Of a DNA stretch of 64,000 nucleotides, positions 21,737 through 32,727 are shown in pieces. The translations under genes were made by a program, and so were the position numbers. The notes beneath the pieces were generated by a model. That model was not told the DNA's origin and ran no database searches. It saw only the letters and a program-made list of their open reading frames with translations. Each line of letters starts with the position of its first letter. The stretch's first letter is position 1. The stretch lies in assembly GCF_022867885.1 (NCBI RefSeq), contig NZ_JALIFP010000001.1:248001-312000 (forward strand), written 5' to 3'. This DNA comes from Lederbergia sp. NSJ-179. GTDB taxonomy: Bacteria; Bacillota; Bacilli; Bacillales; Bacillaceae_C.

Positions 21737-24406
21737 ATGCAGTTTTATGAAATGCAAGAAAGTGAAGTGGAGGAGTCATTAAACACAAGCGTTTCACAAG
21801 GTTTATCAGATAAAGCCGTTGAAACAAGAAGAAAGAAATTTGGTTGGAATGAAATATCAGAAGGGGAAAAACAGTCTGCTATTTTATTGTTTTTTAGTCA
21901 GTTTAAAGATTTTATGGTCGTTGTTTTGCTTGGGGCAACACTTATTTCTGGAATTCTTGGTGAGTATATTGATGCGATTACGATCATGGCGATTGTTTTT
22001 CTAAATGGAATATTAGGGTTTGTTCAAGAAAGGAAAGCGGAGAAATCACTTGAGGCATTGAGGAATCTTTCTGCCCCACAGGTATCGGTTTTACGAGCAG
22101 GTCAATGGTTGAAAATTAACTCCAGGGAAGTCGTACCAGGTGATATATTAAGATTCTCAAGTGGTGATCGCTTAGGGGCTGATTTAAGGCTGATCCAAGC
22201 AAATAATTTGGAGATTGAGGAATCGGCTTTAACAGGGGAATCCATTCCCTCCACAAAACATACAGGGGTGATTCAAGACTCCTCTCCTAATCTCGGCGAT
22301 TTAAATAATATGGCTTTTAAAGGTACACTGGTCACAAGTGGTAATGGAATGGGGATCGTGACGGCAACTGGAATGAAGACAGCGATGGGGGAAATTGCTC
22401 ATATGATTCAGACGGCAACGGTGATGACGACCCCTTTACAAAGACGTTTACAGCAATTAGGGAAAATATTGATTGCCGTTGCTTTGGCTTTAACTTTGCT
22501 TGTTGTAATCGTCGGAATCCTTCATGGACATGATGTCTTTACTATGTTCCTAGCGGGGGTATCACTTGCTGTAGCGGCTATTCCAGAAGGACTGCCAGCA
22601 ATCGTCACAGTGGCATTATCTTTAGGTGTTCAAAGGATGATTCGGAAAAAAGCGATTGTGCGCAAATTACCTGCTGTTGAGACGCTAGGTTGTGCGTCTG
22701 TGATTTGTTCAGATAAAACAGGAACAATGACACAAAACAAAATGACCGTTACACGTATCTGGAGTGGGGGGAAAACCTTTCAATTAGAAGGGGAAGCACA
22801 TGATCAATTTTACGATAATGGTAAAAAAATAAATCCTAAGAATGAAAAATCAATCAAACAATTATTAACATTTGGTGTTTTATGCAATCATGCGGATCTG
22901 ATGATGAAGGAGGGGGAATTGGTTGTCGATGGTGATCCTACTGAGGGCGCATTATTAACAGCCGCACTAAAAGCGGAAATCCACCGTGAATCATTATTAA
23001 AACAATTTACAATTGAGAAAGAATATCCATTTGATTCAGCGAGAAAAATGATGAGTGTGATTGTCAGGGATGAAAATGGTAAGAAATTTGTGATTACAAA
23101 AGGAGCTCCAGATGTATTAGCGGAAAAATGCGAATCCATTTTATGGAATCAAAAAAAGAAATGGCTTAATGAGGAGCTAAGTGAGCAAATCCGGTCGTCG
23201 GTCCAGAGACTATCCGAACAAGCGTTAAGAACGATTGCGATCGCTTTTAAACCATATCAAGGGACTCATTATCCTCAAGAGGAAAGTGAGATAGAGAAGG
23301 ATTTAACGTTTATTGGCTTACAGGGGATGATGGATCCTCCTCGCCCTGAGGTAAAAGCGGCTGTAGCAGAATGTAAACAGGCGGGAATTAAGACGGTGAT
23401 GATAACAGGGGATCATAAAGCTACAGCCTGTGCGATCGCAGAGAAGCTGGGGATTCTTGGAAAAGATGATCAAGTAATGGTTGGACAAAGCTTAAATAAG
23501 CTTTCGGTTGATGAATTGGAAGATGTTGTGGAGGATGTGGCTGTATTTGCACGCGTCACACCTGAGCATAAATTAAAAATTGTCAAAGCCTTACAAAATA
23601 GAGGACATATCGTCGCAATGACAGGAGATGGTATCAACGATGCTCCTGCCATTAAAGCAGCCGATATTGGCATTGCGATGGGGATCACAGGTACGGATGT
23701 CGCAAAGGAAGCTTCTTCACTTATATTAATGGACGATAATTTTACGACGATAAAGTCTGCCATCCATGAAGGGCGAAATATTTATGAAAATATTCGTAAA
23801 TTTATCCGTTACTTGCTAGCCTCCAATGTTGGCGAAATTTTGGTTATGCTCTTCGCCATGCTTATGTCAATGCCTCTGCCTCTAGTTCCTATTCAAATAT
23901 TATGGGTGAATCTTGTGACCGATGGATTACCAGCAATGGCTTTAGGGCTAGATCAACCGGAAGATAATGTAATGAAGAAGAAGCCGCGACCGGTCAATGA
24001 GGGCGTCTTTGCGAGAGGGTTAGGTTGGAAAATCATTTCACGGGGTTTTTTAATCGGAATATCCACTTTAATTGCTTTCATGATTATTTATCAGAGAGAT
24101 CCATCTAATCTTGACTATGCTCAAACTGTGGCTTTTACCACTTTAATCTTGGCACAGCTGATTCATGTATTTGATTGTCGAAGCGAAGTATCTGTTTTTT
24201 CAAGAAATCCATTTGAGAATAAATATCTTGTATGGTCGGTACTTTCATCCCTTGCATTGACATTTTGTGTCATTTACATTCCAACTCTACAACCAATTTT
24301 TCACACCGTAACAATTGAAGCTACTGACTGGCTTTTAATTACTGGTATGAGTGCATTACCAACTTTTTTACTGGCGGGAAGTTTTATTTTAAGAAAAAAG
24401 AAATAA
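21737..24406 (+). CDS. yloB: P-type Ca2+-transporting ATPase (YloB-like)
   Basis: SERCA-like membrane pump that exports Ca2+. The 889 residues show TGES of the actuator domain (about residue 169), the phosphorylation motif [12 protein letters not shown] (about 326), KGAPDVL in the nucleotide domain and [10 protein letters not shown] of the P domain, plus ten predicted membrane helices including PEGLPA of helix 4. It aligns end to end with B. subtilis YloB from MQFYEMQ, so ATG 21737 with GAGGTGAGG upstream is chosen over GTG 21728. The yloC gene that follows in B. subtilis is absent. Confidence 0.94.
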   Translation: MQFYEMQESEVEESLNTSVSQGLSDKAVETRRKKFGWNEISEGEKQSAILLFFSQFKDFMVVVLLGATLISGILGEYIDAITIMAIVFLNGILGFVQERKAEKSLEALRNLSAPQVSVLRAGQWLKINSREVVPGDILRFSSGDRLGADLRLIQANNLEIEESALTGESIPSTKHTGVIQDSSPNLGDLNNMAFKGTLVTSGNGMGIVTATGMKTAMGEIAHMIQTATVMTTPLQRRLQQLGKILIAVALALTLLVVIVGILHGHDVFTMFLAGVSLAVAAIPEGLPAIVTVALSLGVQRMIRKKAIVRKLPAVETLGCASVICSDKTGTMTQNKMTVTRIWSGGKTFQLEGEAHDQFYDNGKKINPKNEKSIKQLLTFGVLCNHADLMMKEGELVVDGDPTEGALLTAALKAEIHRESLLKQFTIEKEYPFDSARKMMSVIVRDENGKKFVITKGAPDVLAEKCESILWNQKKKWLNEELSEQIRSSVQRLSEQALRTIAIAFKPYQGTHYPQEESEIEKDLTFIGLQGMMDPPRPEVKAAVAECKQAGIKTVMITGDHKATACAIAEKLGILGKDDQVMVGQSLNKLSVDELEDVVEDVAVFARVTPEHKLKIVKALQNRGHIVAMTGDGINDAPAIKAADIGIAMGITGTDVAKEASSLILMDDNFTTIKSAIHEGRNIYENIRKFIRYLLASNVGEILVMLFAMLMSMPLPLVPIQILWVNLVTDGLPAMALGLDQPEDNVMKKKPRPVNEGVFARGLGWKIISRGFLIGISTLIAFMIIYQRDPSNLDYAQTVAFTTLILAQLIHVFDCRSEVSVFSRNPFENKYLVWSVLSSLALTFCVIYIPTLQPIFHTVTIEATDWLLITGMSALPTFLLAGSFILRKKK

Positions 24407-24425
24407 ATTATGGTATACTTTTAAG

Positions 24426-24455
24426 GGTAATAGACAAGGCTCTATTACCTTTTTT
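24426..24455 (+). terminator. Terminator after the Ca2+ ATPase gene
   Basis: Stem GGTAATAGA / TCTATTACC (9 bp) with loop CAAGGC followed by six T, 20 nt after the yloB stop. It isolates yloB from the remA-gmk-rpoZ group. Confidence 0.88.
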
Positions 24456-24524
24456 AATTCGTGATGAAATGATATAAATGTATATAAATTCTTAAAAAAA
24501 CCGATAGTTGACTGGAGGAGCATT

Positions 24525-25409
<885 letters not shown>

Positions 25410-25410
<1 letters not shown>

Positions 25411-25610
25411 TGCTTTATCCGTCTATTGATAAGTTGTTAAAAGTGATTGATTCCAAATATTCCCTAGTGACCGTTTCGGCCAAGAGGGCCCGTCATTTAC
25501 AGGATGAGTCGAATCCTTTATTAGCGGAATACAAATCACATAAATTTGTTGGAAAGGCATTGGAAGAGATTTATACAGGCGCCCTAAAAGTGAAAGAAAC
25601 GAATCAATAA
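25410..25610 (+). CDS. rpoZ: RNA polymerase omega subunit
   Basis: Small subunit that assists assembly of the beta' subunit. The 66 residues contain the helical core [22 protein letters not shown] shortened to the conserved [14 protein letters not shown] and [18 protein letters not shown]. It starts by overlap with the gmk stop and is followed by a terminator. Length is typical of Bacillaceae omega. Confidence 0.95.
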
Positions 25611-25626
25611 TATGAGGTTTTTCATA

Positions 25627-25657
25627 GGCAACCTATATAGATATGGGTTGTCTTTTC
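25627..25657 (+). terminator. Terminator after rpoZ
   Basis: GGCAACC (25627-25633) pairs with GGTTGTC (25646-25652) with one G-T wobble, the stem can extend inward through TATAT/ATAT, and TTTTCT follows. Confidence 0.7.
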
Positions 25658-25718
25658 TGTAATGGAAACACATAATAATAGTAATTCAGCTCGTATCATT
25701 TAGACGGGGGTGTAGGAA

Positions 25719-26918
25719 ATGAAGAAAAATATTCTATTATGTGTAACAGGTGGCATTGCTTGTTATAAAGCAGCCTCCCTTACAAGCAAGCTTATCCAAT
25801 CGGATTACTCTGTAAAAGTGATCATGACAGAATCAGCCATGAATTTTGTATCACCCCTAACGTTCCAAGCCTTATCACGAAATGAAGTATACACAGACAC
25901 ATTTATAGAAAATAATCCTGAGGTGATTGCCCATATTGATTTGGCGGACTGGGCGGATCTATGTTTGGTTGCACCTGCAACAGCAAATATGATTGGGAAA
26001 CTAGCCAATGGTCTTGCGGATGATATGGTTTCAACAACATTACTTGCGACAACAGCACCTGTCTGGATTGCGCCAGCGATGAATGTGCATATGTACGATC
26101 ATCCAGCTGTACAAAAAAATATAAACACACTCTATCAGTTTGGTCATCGTTTTATTGAACCAGGTGAAGGGTATTTAGCATGCGGATATGTTGGAAAAGG
26201 AAGATTGGAAGAACCTGAAACAATTGCAGAACTCATTCATCAACATTTTTCTGAGCCGGCACAGCCACTGAAAGGGAAGAATGTGCTGATCACTGCAGGG
26301 CCAACAAAGGAAAGAATTGATCCTGTCCGATTTTTAACCAATCATTCATCCGGCAAAATGGGGTATGCATTAGCAGAAGAAGCGGCGAAAATGGGAGGAA
26401 ATGTTACGCTTATCTCGGGTCCTAGCACATTGCCATCACCATTAGGGGTAAAAGTTATTTTTGTAGAAAGCGCCGCACAAATGTATGACCAGGTTTTACA
26501 TCACTTTCCGAAAGCGGATATTGTCATTAAAAGTGCTGCTGTGGCGGATTATCGTCCTAAACATGTCTCACAGCAAAAATTAAAAAAGAAGGACGGCAAT
26601 TTGACACTAGAGTTAGAAAGAACGAAAGATATATTACTAGAGCTAGGAAAAAGAAAAAAGCAGCAGTTTCTTGTCGGGTTTGCGGCTGAAACAGAAAATA
26701 TAGAAGAACATGCTTTATCCAAACTGAATAGAAAAAATGCGGATATGATCATAGCGAATGATATTACGGCAGAAGGAGCAGGCTTTGCGGCCGATACGAA
26801 TATCGTTACGATTTTTCAAAAGAAGCATCCACCAAAGACATTGCCATTATTGAGTAAAAGTGAAACAGCGAGAAAAATCATGGAAGAAATTATTCAAAAC
26901 ATGGTAGGGGAATCTTAG
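25719..26918 (+). CDS. coaBC: Bifunctional phosphopantothenoylcysteine decarboxylase / synthetase
   Basis: Two steps of coenzyme A synthesis in one polypeptide of 399 residues. The N-terminal flavoprotein CoaC domain (about 1-180) shows GGIACYKAA, PAMNVHMYDHPAV and the catalytic cysteine in ACGYVGKGRLEEP. The C-terminal CoaB domain starts about residue 185 with GKNVLITAGPTKERIDPVRFLTNHSSGKMG and includes KSAAVADYRP. The ATG follows a GGGGGTGTAGG stretch. priA begins 3 nt after its stop. Confidence 0.95.
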   Translation: MKKNILLCVTGGIACYKAASLTSKLIQSDYSVKVIMTESAMNFVSPLTFQALSRNEVYTDTFIENNPEVIAHIDLADWADLCLVAPATANMIGKLANGLADDMVSTTLLATTAPVWIAPAMNVHMYDHPAVQKNINTLYQFGHRFIEPGEGYLACGYVGKGRLEEPETIAELIHQHFSEPAQPLKGKNVLITAGPTKERIDPVRFLTNHSSGKMGYALAEEAAKMGGNVTLISGPSTLPSPLGVKVIFVESAAQMYDQVLHHFPKADIVIKSAAVADYRPKHVSQQKLKKKDGNLTLELERTKDILLELGKRKKQQFLVGFAAETENIEEHALSKLNRKNADMIIANDITAEGAGFAADTNIVTIFQKKHPPKTLPLLSKSETARKIMEEIIQNMVGES

Positions 26919-26920
26919 CC

Positions 26921-29326
26921 ATGTTGATTGCAGAAGTAATTGTCGATGTACCAGCGCTTGGAACAGACAAAGTGTTTGATTATACAGTACCAGAAAAATG
27001 GCTTCCTATCATTGAGCCAGGCATGAGGGTGGCCGTTCCCTTTGGCCCACGACTGATCCAGGGTTTTGTAATGAACATTAAGACGGAAAGCACATTTGAG
27101 AAATTAAGGGAGATCAAGGAACTCCTAGATCTCACTCCTGTTTTTAATAAAGAATTGCTTGAATTAGGCGAGTGGGTTGCAGATGAAACACTCTCCTTTA
27201 AAATATCAGCCTATCATGCGATGCTTCCTGCGGCTATGAAGTCAAAATATGAAAAGCATATTCGCCGAATCAATATGGATCCTCACCCAGTATTAGATCG
27301 ACTATTCGAAAACCAAACAGAACTTCCTTGGCAGGAAGCTGAACAAAAAGGGATACTTCATACATTACGAGATGAAGTAAAGGCAGGAAATGCAGAAGTA
27401 ATTTACTATTTAAAAGATCGAGCGAAGAAAAAGACCATAAAAAGGTATACAACTCATCTGAATCAGGATAAATTAAAAGATTATCAGAATGGGTTAAGGG
27501 CAAATGCTACTGCACAAAAGAAACTATTACTGTTTTTAATGAAGCATCCAAACGAAAGTTTTACGATGCAACATTTAACGGAATTAAGTGGCACCTCACA
27601 TACAGCGATACAGGCTTTTATAAAAAAAGGGATATTACAGGTGAGTCAAGATGAGGTGTATCGAAATCCTTTTGCCCACAAAGAATTTGAGCGCACTTTG
27701 CCATTGTCTCTTACACAAGAGCAAACCAAAGCGATTACCCCTATTCTTTCTAAAATAGAAGCAAATGAATATAAAACCTTTCTATTATTTGGTGTAACCG
27801 GGAGTGGAAAGACGGAAGTCTATTTGCAGTCTATTCAAAGAGTAGTAGAAAAAGGGAAAGAGGCGATTGTGCTTGTTCCTGAAATCTCTTTAACTCCGCA
27901 AATGGTTGATCGTTTTAAAGGAAGGTTTGGTGAAGATGTGGCGGTCCTTCATAGTGGATTGTCCATCGGTGAAAAATACGATGAATGGCGAAAGGTCCAA
28001 AGAAGAGAGGCGAAGGTCGTTGTCGGGGCTCGATCGGCTATTTTCGCTCCACTAGAAAATATAGGCATCATCATTATTGACGAAGAACATGAAACAAGTT
28101 ATAAACAAGAAGAGCAGCCGCGCTACCATGCACGGGATGTAGCAATCCAAAGGGCAAAACATCATCAATGCCCCGTTGTTTTGGGGAGTGCAACCCCTTC
28201 TCTTGAAACTTTTGCAAGAGCACAGAAAGGTGTATATCACCTGTTAACATTATCCAAACGGATGAATGAAAAGGCCTTGCCTTCTGTTTCGATTGTTGAT
28301 ATGAGAGAGGAAATGAGAAGTGGAAATCGTTCCATGTTTTCAACAGAATTATTTGATAAATTAAAGGATCGGATTGAAAAACGAGAACAATCGATTTTAT
28401 TTTTAAATAGAAGGGGACATTCCTCCTTTTTACTTTGCCGTGATTGTGGGTATGTCATGCAATGTCCCCATTGTGATATTTCTTTAACCTATCATCGATT
28501 TTCAAATGAATTAAAATGTCATTATTGTGGATTCAGTACAGGAGTTCCGAAAACCTGTCCTGAATGTGCAAGTCAACATATTCGTTATTTTGGTACTGGA
28601 ACCCAGAAGGTAGAGGAAGAGTTGCATAAGGTATTGCCTGAAGCAAGGATCATAAGAATGGATGTCGATACAACATCCAGAAAAGGAGCGCATGAAAAGC
28701 TACTCGATCAGTTTAAATTAGGGAAAGCAGATATTTTATTGGGGACGCAAATGATTGCAAAAGGATTGGATTTTCCTAATATTACGCTTGTTGGCGTATT
28801 AAGTGCAGATACAATGCTCAATTTGCCCGATTTTAGATCGGCTGAAAAGACGTTTCAACTTCTTACACAGGTAAGTGGGAGGGCTGGTAGACATGAATTG
28901 ATGGGAGAGGTTGTCATCCAAACTTATACACCTGAACATTATAGTGTAGAACTTGCAGGTAGACAGGACTATGATCATTTTTATCAGCAAGAAATGATCT
29001 TGAGGAAAGCGGGCTCCTATCCACCCTTTTATTATCTAACCTTGGTAACCGTTAGTCATGAAGATTTAATGAAGGTAATCTCAGCTTGTGAAAAGATAAC
29101 GAAATTTATTCAAGCAAATCTTTCTGATCAAGCGGTTATTTTAGGACCAGCTTCCTCTCCTATTCCACGAATCAATGATAGATATCGATATCAATGTCTG
29201 ATAAAATACAAACATGAACCAAAGTTAAAATCTACCCTAAAAAAATTACTAGAACATTACCAAAAACAATACACCAAAGAAGGTTTGACCATCTCCATTG
29301 ATGTCAACCCTTATAACATGATGTAA
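26921..29326 (+). CDS. priA: Primosomal replication-restart helicase PriA
   Basis: Superfamily 2 DNA helicase that reloads the replisome at collapsed forks. The 801-residue protein has an N-terminal DNA-binding domain, Walker A GVTGSGKTEVY (about residue 289), DEEHETSY box II (about 387), and the zinc-binding cysteine clusters CRDCGYVMQCPHCD and CHYCGFSTGVPKTCPEC (about 507-550), then the motif VSGRAGR. Directly downstream the usual def gene is missing and dispersed repeats occupy the gap before fmt. Confidence 0.96.
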   Translation: MLIAEVIVDVPALGTDKVFDYTVPEKWLPIIEPGMRVAVPFGPRLIQGFVMNIKTESTFEKLREIKELLDLTPVFNKELLELGEWVADETLSFKISAYHAMLPAAMKSKYEKHIRRINMDPHPVLDRLFENQTELPWQEAEQKGILHTLRDEVKAGNAEVIYYLKDRAKKKTIKRYTTHLNQDKLKDYQNGLRANATAQKKLLLFLMKHPNESFTMQHLTELSGTSHTAIQAFIKKGILQVSQDEVYRNPFAHKEFERTLPLSLTQEQTKAITPILSKIEANEYKTFLLFGVTGSGKTEVYLQSIQRVVEKGKEAIVLVPEISLTPQMVDRFKGRFGEDVAVLHSGLSIGEKYDEWRKVQRREAKVVVGARSAIFAPLENIGIIIIDEEHETSYKQEEQPRYHARDVAIQRAKHHQCPVVLGSATPSLETFARAQKGVYHLLTLSKRMNEKALPSVSIVDMREEMRSGNRSMFSTELFDKLKDRIEKREQSILFLNRRGHSSFLLCRDCGYVMQCPHCDISLTYHRFSNELKCHYCGFSTGVPKTCPECASQHIRYFGTGTQKVEEELHKVLPEARIIRMDVDTTSRKGAHEKLLDQFKLGKADILLGTQMIAKGLDFPNITLVGVLSADTMLNLPDFRSAEKTFQLLTQVSGRAGRHELMGEVVIQTYTPEHYSVELAGRQDYDHFYQQEMILRKAGSYPPFYYLTLVTVSHEDLMKVISACEKITKFIQANLSDQAVILGPASSPIPRINDRYRYQCLIKYKHEPKLKSTLKKLLEHYQKQYTKEGLTISIDVNPYNMM

Positions 29327-29329
29327 CAG

Positions 29330-29600
29330 CGAAAAGCGCAAGCGCCTGTTCAGCGACGTACAAACTTTTTAGGGTCCTGACGAGATAAAGGAAACACGAT
29401 GAATCCGAAGGATGAATCGATGTTGACTTATCGTAGGAAGGAACCGAAAGTTTGCTAGTCGCTAGGCGCTGGAGCTGGACAGCGAAAAGCGCAAGCGCCT
29501 GTTCAGCGACGTACAAATTTAATGTTAAAGGATGAACAGTTAAATACGCGCCGTCCTGGCGCAACACTGTTCTGACCCACATCCTGTGGGCCTAAAGTTA
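29330..29600 (+). ncRNA. Two dispersed repeats in tandem; second has Bacillaceae-1-like hairpins
   Basis: Both copies begin AGCGAAAAGCGCAAGCGCC followed by TGTTCAGCGACGTACAAA (29330 and 29481). The first carries a different internal module (CACGATGAATCCGAAGG to CGAAAGTTTGCTAGTCGC) and ends GGCGCTGGAGCTGGAC. The second holds hairpins GCGCC/GGCGC with loop GTCCT (29548-29562) and CCCAC/GTGGG with loop ATCCT (29576-29590). The block fills the whole priA-fmt interval, where B. subtilis has def. Confidence 0.65.
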
Positions 29601-29624
29601 ATTGGTAGAAAGTAGTGAGAGGAA

Positions 29625-30578
29625 ATGACGAAAATCGTATTTATGGGGACACCTGATTTTTCGGTGCCTATTCTCAAAAAACTAATTGATGATCAAAATG
29701 ACATTGTCGGGGTGGTGACACAGCCAGATCGTCCTGTTGGGCGTAAAAAAAAGCTAACAGCCCCACCTGTGAAAGAAGAAGCTGAACGCCACGGAATTCC
29801 CGTATTGCAACCAGAAAAAATTCGTGATTCCGAAGAAGTAAAGAAAATTATGGATCTTGAACCAGACTTATTAGTGACAGCAGCTTATGGACAAATTCTT
29901 CCAGAATCGTTATTAAATGGCCCCAAATATGGCTGTATCAATGTGCATGCTTCTTTGCTCCCTGAATTAAGAGGGGGTGCTCCGATTCATTATGCACTAC
30001 TGCAAGGAAAAGAAAAGACCGGTATCACCATCATGTATATGGTGAAGCAGCTTGATGCAGGGGATATTCTTAGTCAGGTAGAGGTTCCAATTGATGAAAC
30101 GGATGATGTCGAGAGTTTACATAATAAATTAAGTGTGGCTGGAGCATCCTTGCTTTCTGAAACGATTCCTGAGCTTCTAGCTGGTCGAATAAAACCAAGA
30201 CCTCAAGCGCATCACTTAGCTACATATGCTTCTAATATCACAAGAAATCAAGAAAAAATTAATTGGGATGAAACAGGTGAAACAATTTATAACCAAATAA
30301 GAGGATTAAGTCCTTGGCCTGTCGCTTATACAATTTGGTCAGGAAAAACACTTAAAATATGGCGAGCAGAAAAGGCCGATATTCCAGGTCAATATCCGCC
30401 CGGAACGATTGTAACAATTGACAAAGATAGTTTTACGATTGCCACCAAAAATCAAACGGGTATTAAAGTATTGGAAGTACAACCAGCCGGTAAAAAGAAA
30501 ATGACGACAGAGCAATTTTTGCATGGAACAGGCTCCTCTATAAAACCCGGAGATAGATTGGGACAAAATAATGACTAA
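29625..30578 (+). CDS. fmt: Methionyl-tRNA formyltransferase
   Basis: Formylates initiator Met-tRNA. The 317 residues carry the formyl-transferase core with [12 protein letters not shown], the catalytic [18 protein letters not shown] (about residues 109-126, Asn/His/Asp triad region) and a C-terminal OB-like tRNA-binding domain. The ATG follows GAGAGGAA. It overlaps rsmB by 8 nt. Its usual partner def, peptide deformylase, is not next to it and must be elsewhere. Confidence 0.96.
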   Translation: MTKIVFMGTPDFSVPILKKLIDDQNDIVGVVTQPDRPVGRKKKLTAPPVKEEAERHGIPVLQPEKIRDSEEVKKIMDLEPDLLVTAAYGQILPESLLNGPKYGCINVHASLLPELRGGAPIHYALLQGKEKTGITIMYMVKQLDAGDILSQVEVPIDETDDVESLHNKLSVAGASLLSETIPELLAGRIKPRPQAHHLATYASNITRNQEKINWDETGETIYNQIRGLSPWPVAYTIWSGKTLKIWRAEKADIPGQYPPGTIVTIDKDSFTIATKNQTGIKVLEVQPAGKKKMTTEQFLHGTGSSIKPGDRLGQNND

Positions 30579-31914
30579 AAAGAAAATGACTGTGCGCGAA
30601 GCCGCCTTACACATCATCGAAATGATCGATAAACAGCAATCTTATAGTAATTTGCTGTTGAATCAGATTATTCAAAGAGAAAAAATAACAGGGCCTGATG
30701 TCGGTCTACTAACAGAATTGGTATATGGGACGATTCAACGGAAATTAACTCTTGATTATTATCTTAAACCTTTTCTGCGTAAGCAACCTGATCAATGGGT
30801 ACGCAACTTACTTCGTTTATCCATTTATCAAATGGTTTATTTAGACAAAATACCTGATAGGGCGATTTTATTTGAAGCCGTCGAAATAGCAAAAAGACGC
30901 AGTTCTAAAGGGATTTCCAGCTTTGTAAATGGAATTCTCAGGCAGATTCAAAGACAGGGTGTTCCTTCATTTCACTCTATTGATGATCCGTTGGAGCGAC
31001 TTTCTGTCGAAACAAGTCATCCACTCTGGCTTGTACAAAGGTGGAACAAACAATTTGGATGGACTAAAACAAAAGAAATGTGTCAATATAATTTACTCCC
31101 ACCTACTCAAACAGCTAGAGTAAATAGGATGAGGACAACAAAGGAAAAGGTCATTCCTTTACTAGAGGAAGAGGGGTTTGATGTCCAACCAAGCCCTATT
31201 ATTCCAGAGGCCATTAGAATTTTAAGAGGAAATATCGCCCACTCAAAGGTTTATCGAAATGGCTTAGTGAGTATTCAAGATGAGAGCTCGATGGTGGTAG
31301 CTTATGCATTAGAACTATCTCCGCATTTAGCCGTTCTTGATGCATGTGCAGCACCAGGTGGTAAAACAGGACATATTGCCGAAAAATTACAAGGAACGGG
31401 TAAGGTTACAGCTCTAGATCTCCATCCACATAAAATAAAACTAATCAATAAAAGTGCTGAACGACTCCAATTGAGGAATGTAAAAGCAAAGGTAATGGAT
31501 AGCCGATATTCAAGTGAAATACTTCAACCAGGATCGTTTGATCGAGTTTTAGTAGACGCTCCATGTTCTGGTTTTGGAGTTTTGCGCCGTAAGCCTGATA
31601 TTAAATATTCTAAGACCATTCAAGATATTACCTCCCTTAGCCAAGTTCAGCAAAAGATTTTAAAAGAATCTGCTAAAGCGGTTAAACAGGGCGGCTTACT
31701 TATCTACAGTACATGTACAGTGGACAAGGAAGAAAATATAGGAACAGTGAACGAATTTTTAAGACAACAAGAAAATTTTGAAGCACATCCTATTCATGTA
31801 CCTGAAAGCTTAACTCATTTAGTTGAACCTCAGGCAAATACAATTCAAATATTGCCGCAAGATTTTGGTGGAGATGGATTTTTTATTGCAGCCTTTAAAA
31901 AGAAGAGTGAATAA
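30571..31914 (+). CDS. rsmB: 16S rRNA m5C967 methyltransferase RsmB
   Basis: SAM-dependent methyltransferase of 16S rRNA. The 447-residue protein has an N-terminal NusB-like RNA-binding domain (about 1-140), the SAM-binding [15 protein letters not shown] (about 256-270) and the two cysteines of the m5C mechanism in DAPCSGFG and [10 protein letters not shown]. It overlaps fmt. In B. subtilis rlmN follows; here prpC comes after only 60 nt. Confidence 0.94.
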   Translation: MTKKKMTVREAALHIIEMIDKQQSYSNLLLNQIIQREKITGPDVGLLTELVYGTIQRKLTLDYYLKPFLRKQPDQWVRNLLRLSIYQMVYLDKIPDRAILFEAVEIAKRRSSKGISSFVNGILRQIQRQGVPSFHSIDDPLERLSVETSHPLWLVQRWNKQFGWTKTKEMCQYNLLPPTQTARVNRMRTTKEKVIPLLEEEGFDVQPSPIIPEAIRILRGNIAHSKVYRNGLVSIQDESSMVVAYALELSPHLAVLDACAAPGGKTGHIAEKLQGTGKVTALDLHPHKIKLINKSAERLQLRNVKAKVMDSRYSSEILQPGSFDRVLVDAPCSGFGVLRRKPDIKYSKTIQDITSLSQVQQKILKESAKAVKQGGLLIYSTCTVDKEENIGTVNEFLRQQENFEAHPIHVPESLTHLVEPQANTIQILPQDFGGDGFFIAAFKKKSE

Positions 31915-31974
31915 GTGGATTGAAAATCTTAACCCTTATAGATAAGCGAATTGCTTAAAGAGGAGAAGAGAGCT

Positions 31975-32727
31975 ATGAATGCTATTTTTAAAACAGACAA
32001 AGGTAAAATTCGACCCCATAATGAGGATAACGGCGGGATTTTCTTGAATTCTGCTCATCATTATCTTGCGATTATTGCAGATGGAATGGGTGGACATAAT
32101 GCAGGGGAAGTAGCAAGTAGACTAGCAGTATCCAGCTTAGAAAAACTATGGGAGGAAACGGATGATTTTGCTTCCCCAGAAATGGCTGAGCAGTGGATTC
32201 GCACTCAGATAGAATCTGTGAATAAAAAGATCTTTGATCATGCACAAACTCACCCTGAATGTGAGGGAATGGGAACGACTTTAGTTGCTGCTTTATGGTT
32301 AGGTGGATTTGCTACGATCGTCAATATTGGTGATAGTCGATGTTATTTACTGAATGAAGATGGATTTAAACAGGTAACAGAAGACCACTCACTTGTAAAT
32401 GAACTTGTGAAGGCTGGTGAAATTTCGGCAGAAGATGCAGAATTTCATCCAAGAAAAAATATGTTGCTAAAAGCAATGGGAACGGAACCGGAAACAGAAA
32501 TGGATATTTTTACGATTACGATGGAAAAAAATGATAAACTTTTGCTTTGTTCCGATGGATTATCCAATAAAGTGTCCTTAACTGAAATGCAAGCGATTAT
32601 TGAAACAGAAATGGAGCTTGAAGAGAAAGCCACTACTTTAATCGATTTAGCTAATCAGTATGGTGGAGAAGATAATATCTCTATTGCCATTATAGAAGCA
32701 CAGGCTGAAAGCAGGTGCGATGATTGA
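31975..32727 (+). CDS. prpC: PP2C-type protein phosphatase PrpC
   Basis: Metal-dependent serine/threonine phosphatase that opposes PrkC. The 250 residues show TDKGKIRPHNEDN (about residues 6-18), ADGMGGHNAGEVAS (about 36-49), GDSRCYL and the late GGEDNISI metal motif. The open frame begins at 31951, but ATG 31975 has AAGAGGAGAAGAGAG upstream and matches the family start. The stop overlaps the prkC start as TGATG. Confidence 0.95.
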   Translation: MNAIFKTDKGKIRPHNEDNGGIFLNSAHHYLAIIADGMGGHNAGEVASRLAVSSLEKLWEETDDFASPEMAEQWIRTQIESVNKKIFDHAQTHPECEGMGTTLVAALWLGGFATIVNIGDSRCYLLNEDGFKQVTEDHSLVNELVKAGEISAEDAEFHPRKNMLLKAMGTEPETEMDIFTITMEKNDKLLLCSDGLSNKVSLTEMQAIIETEMELEEKATTLIDLANQYGGEDNISIAIIEAQAESRCDD

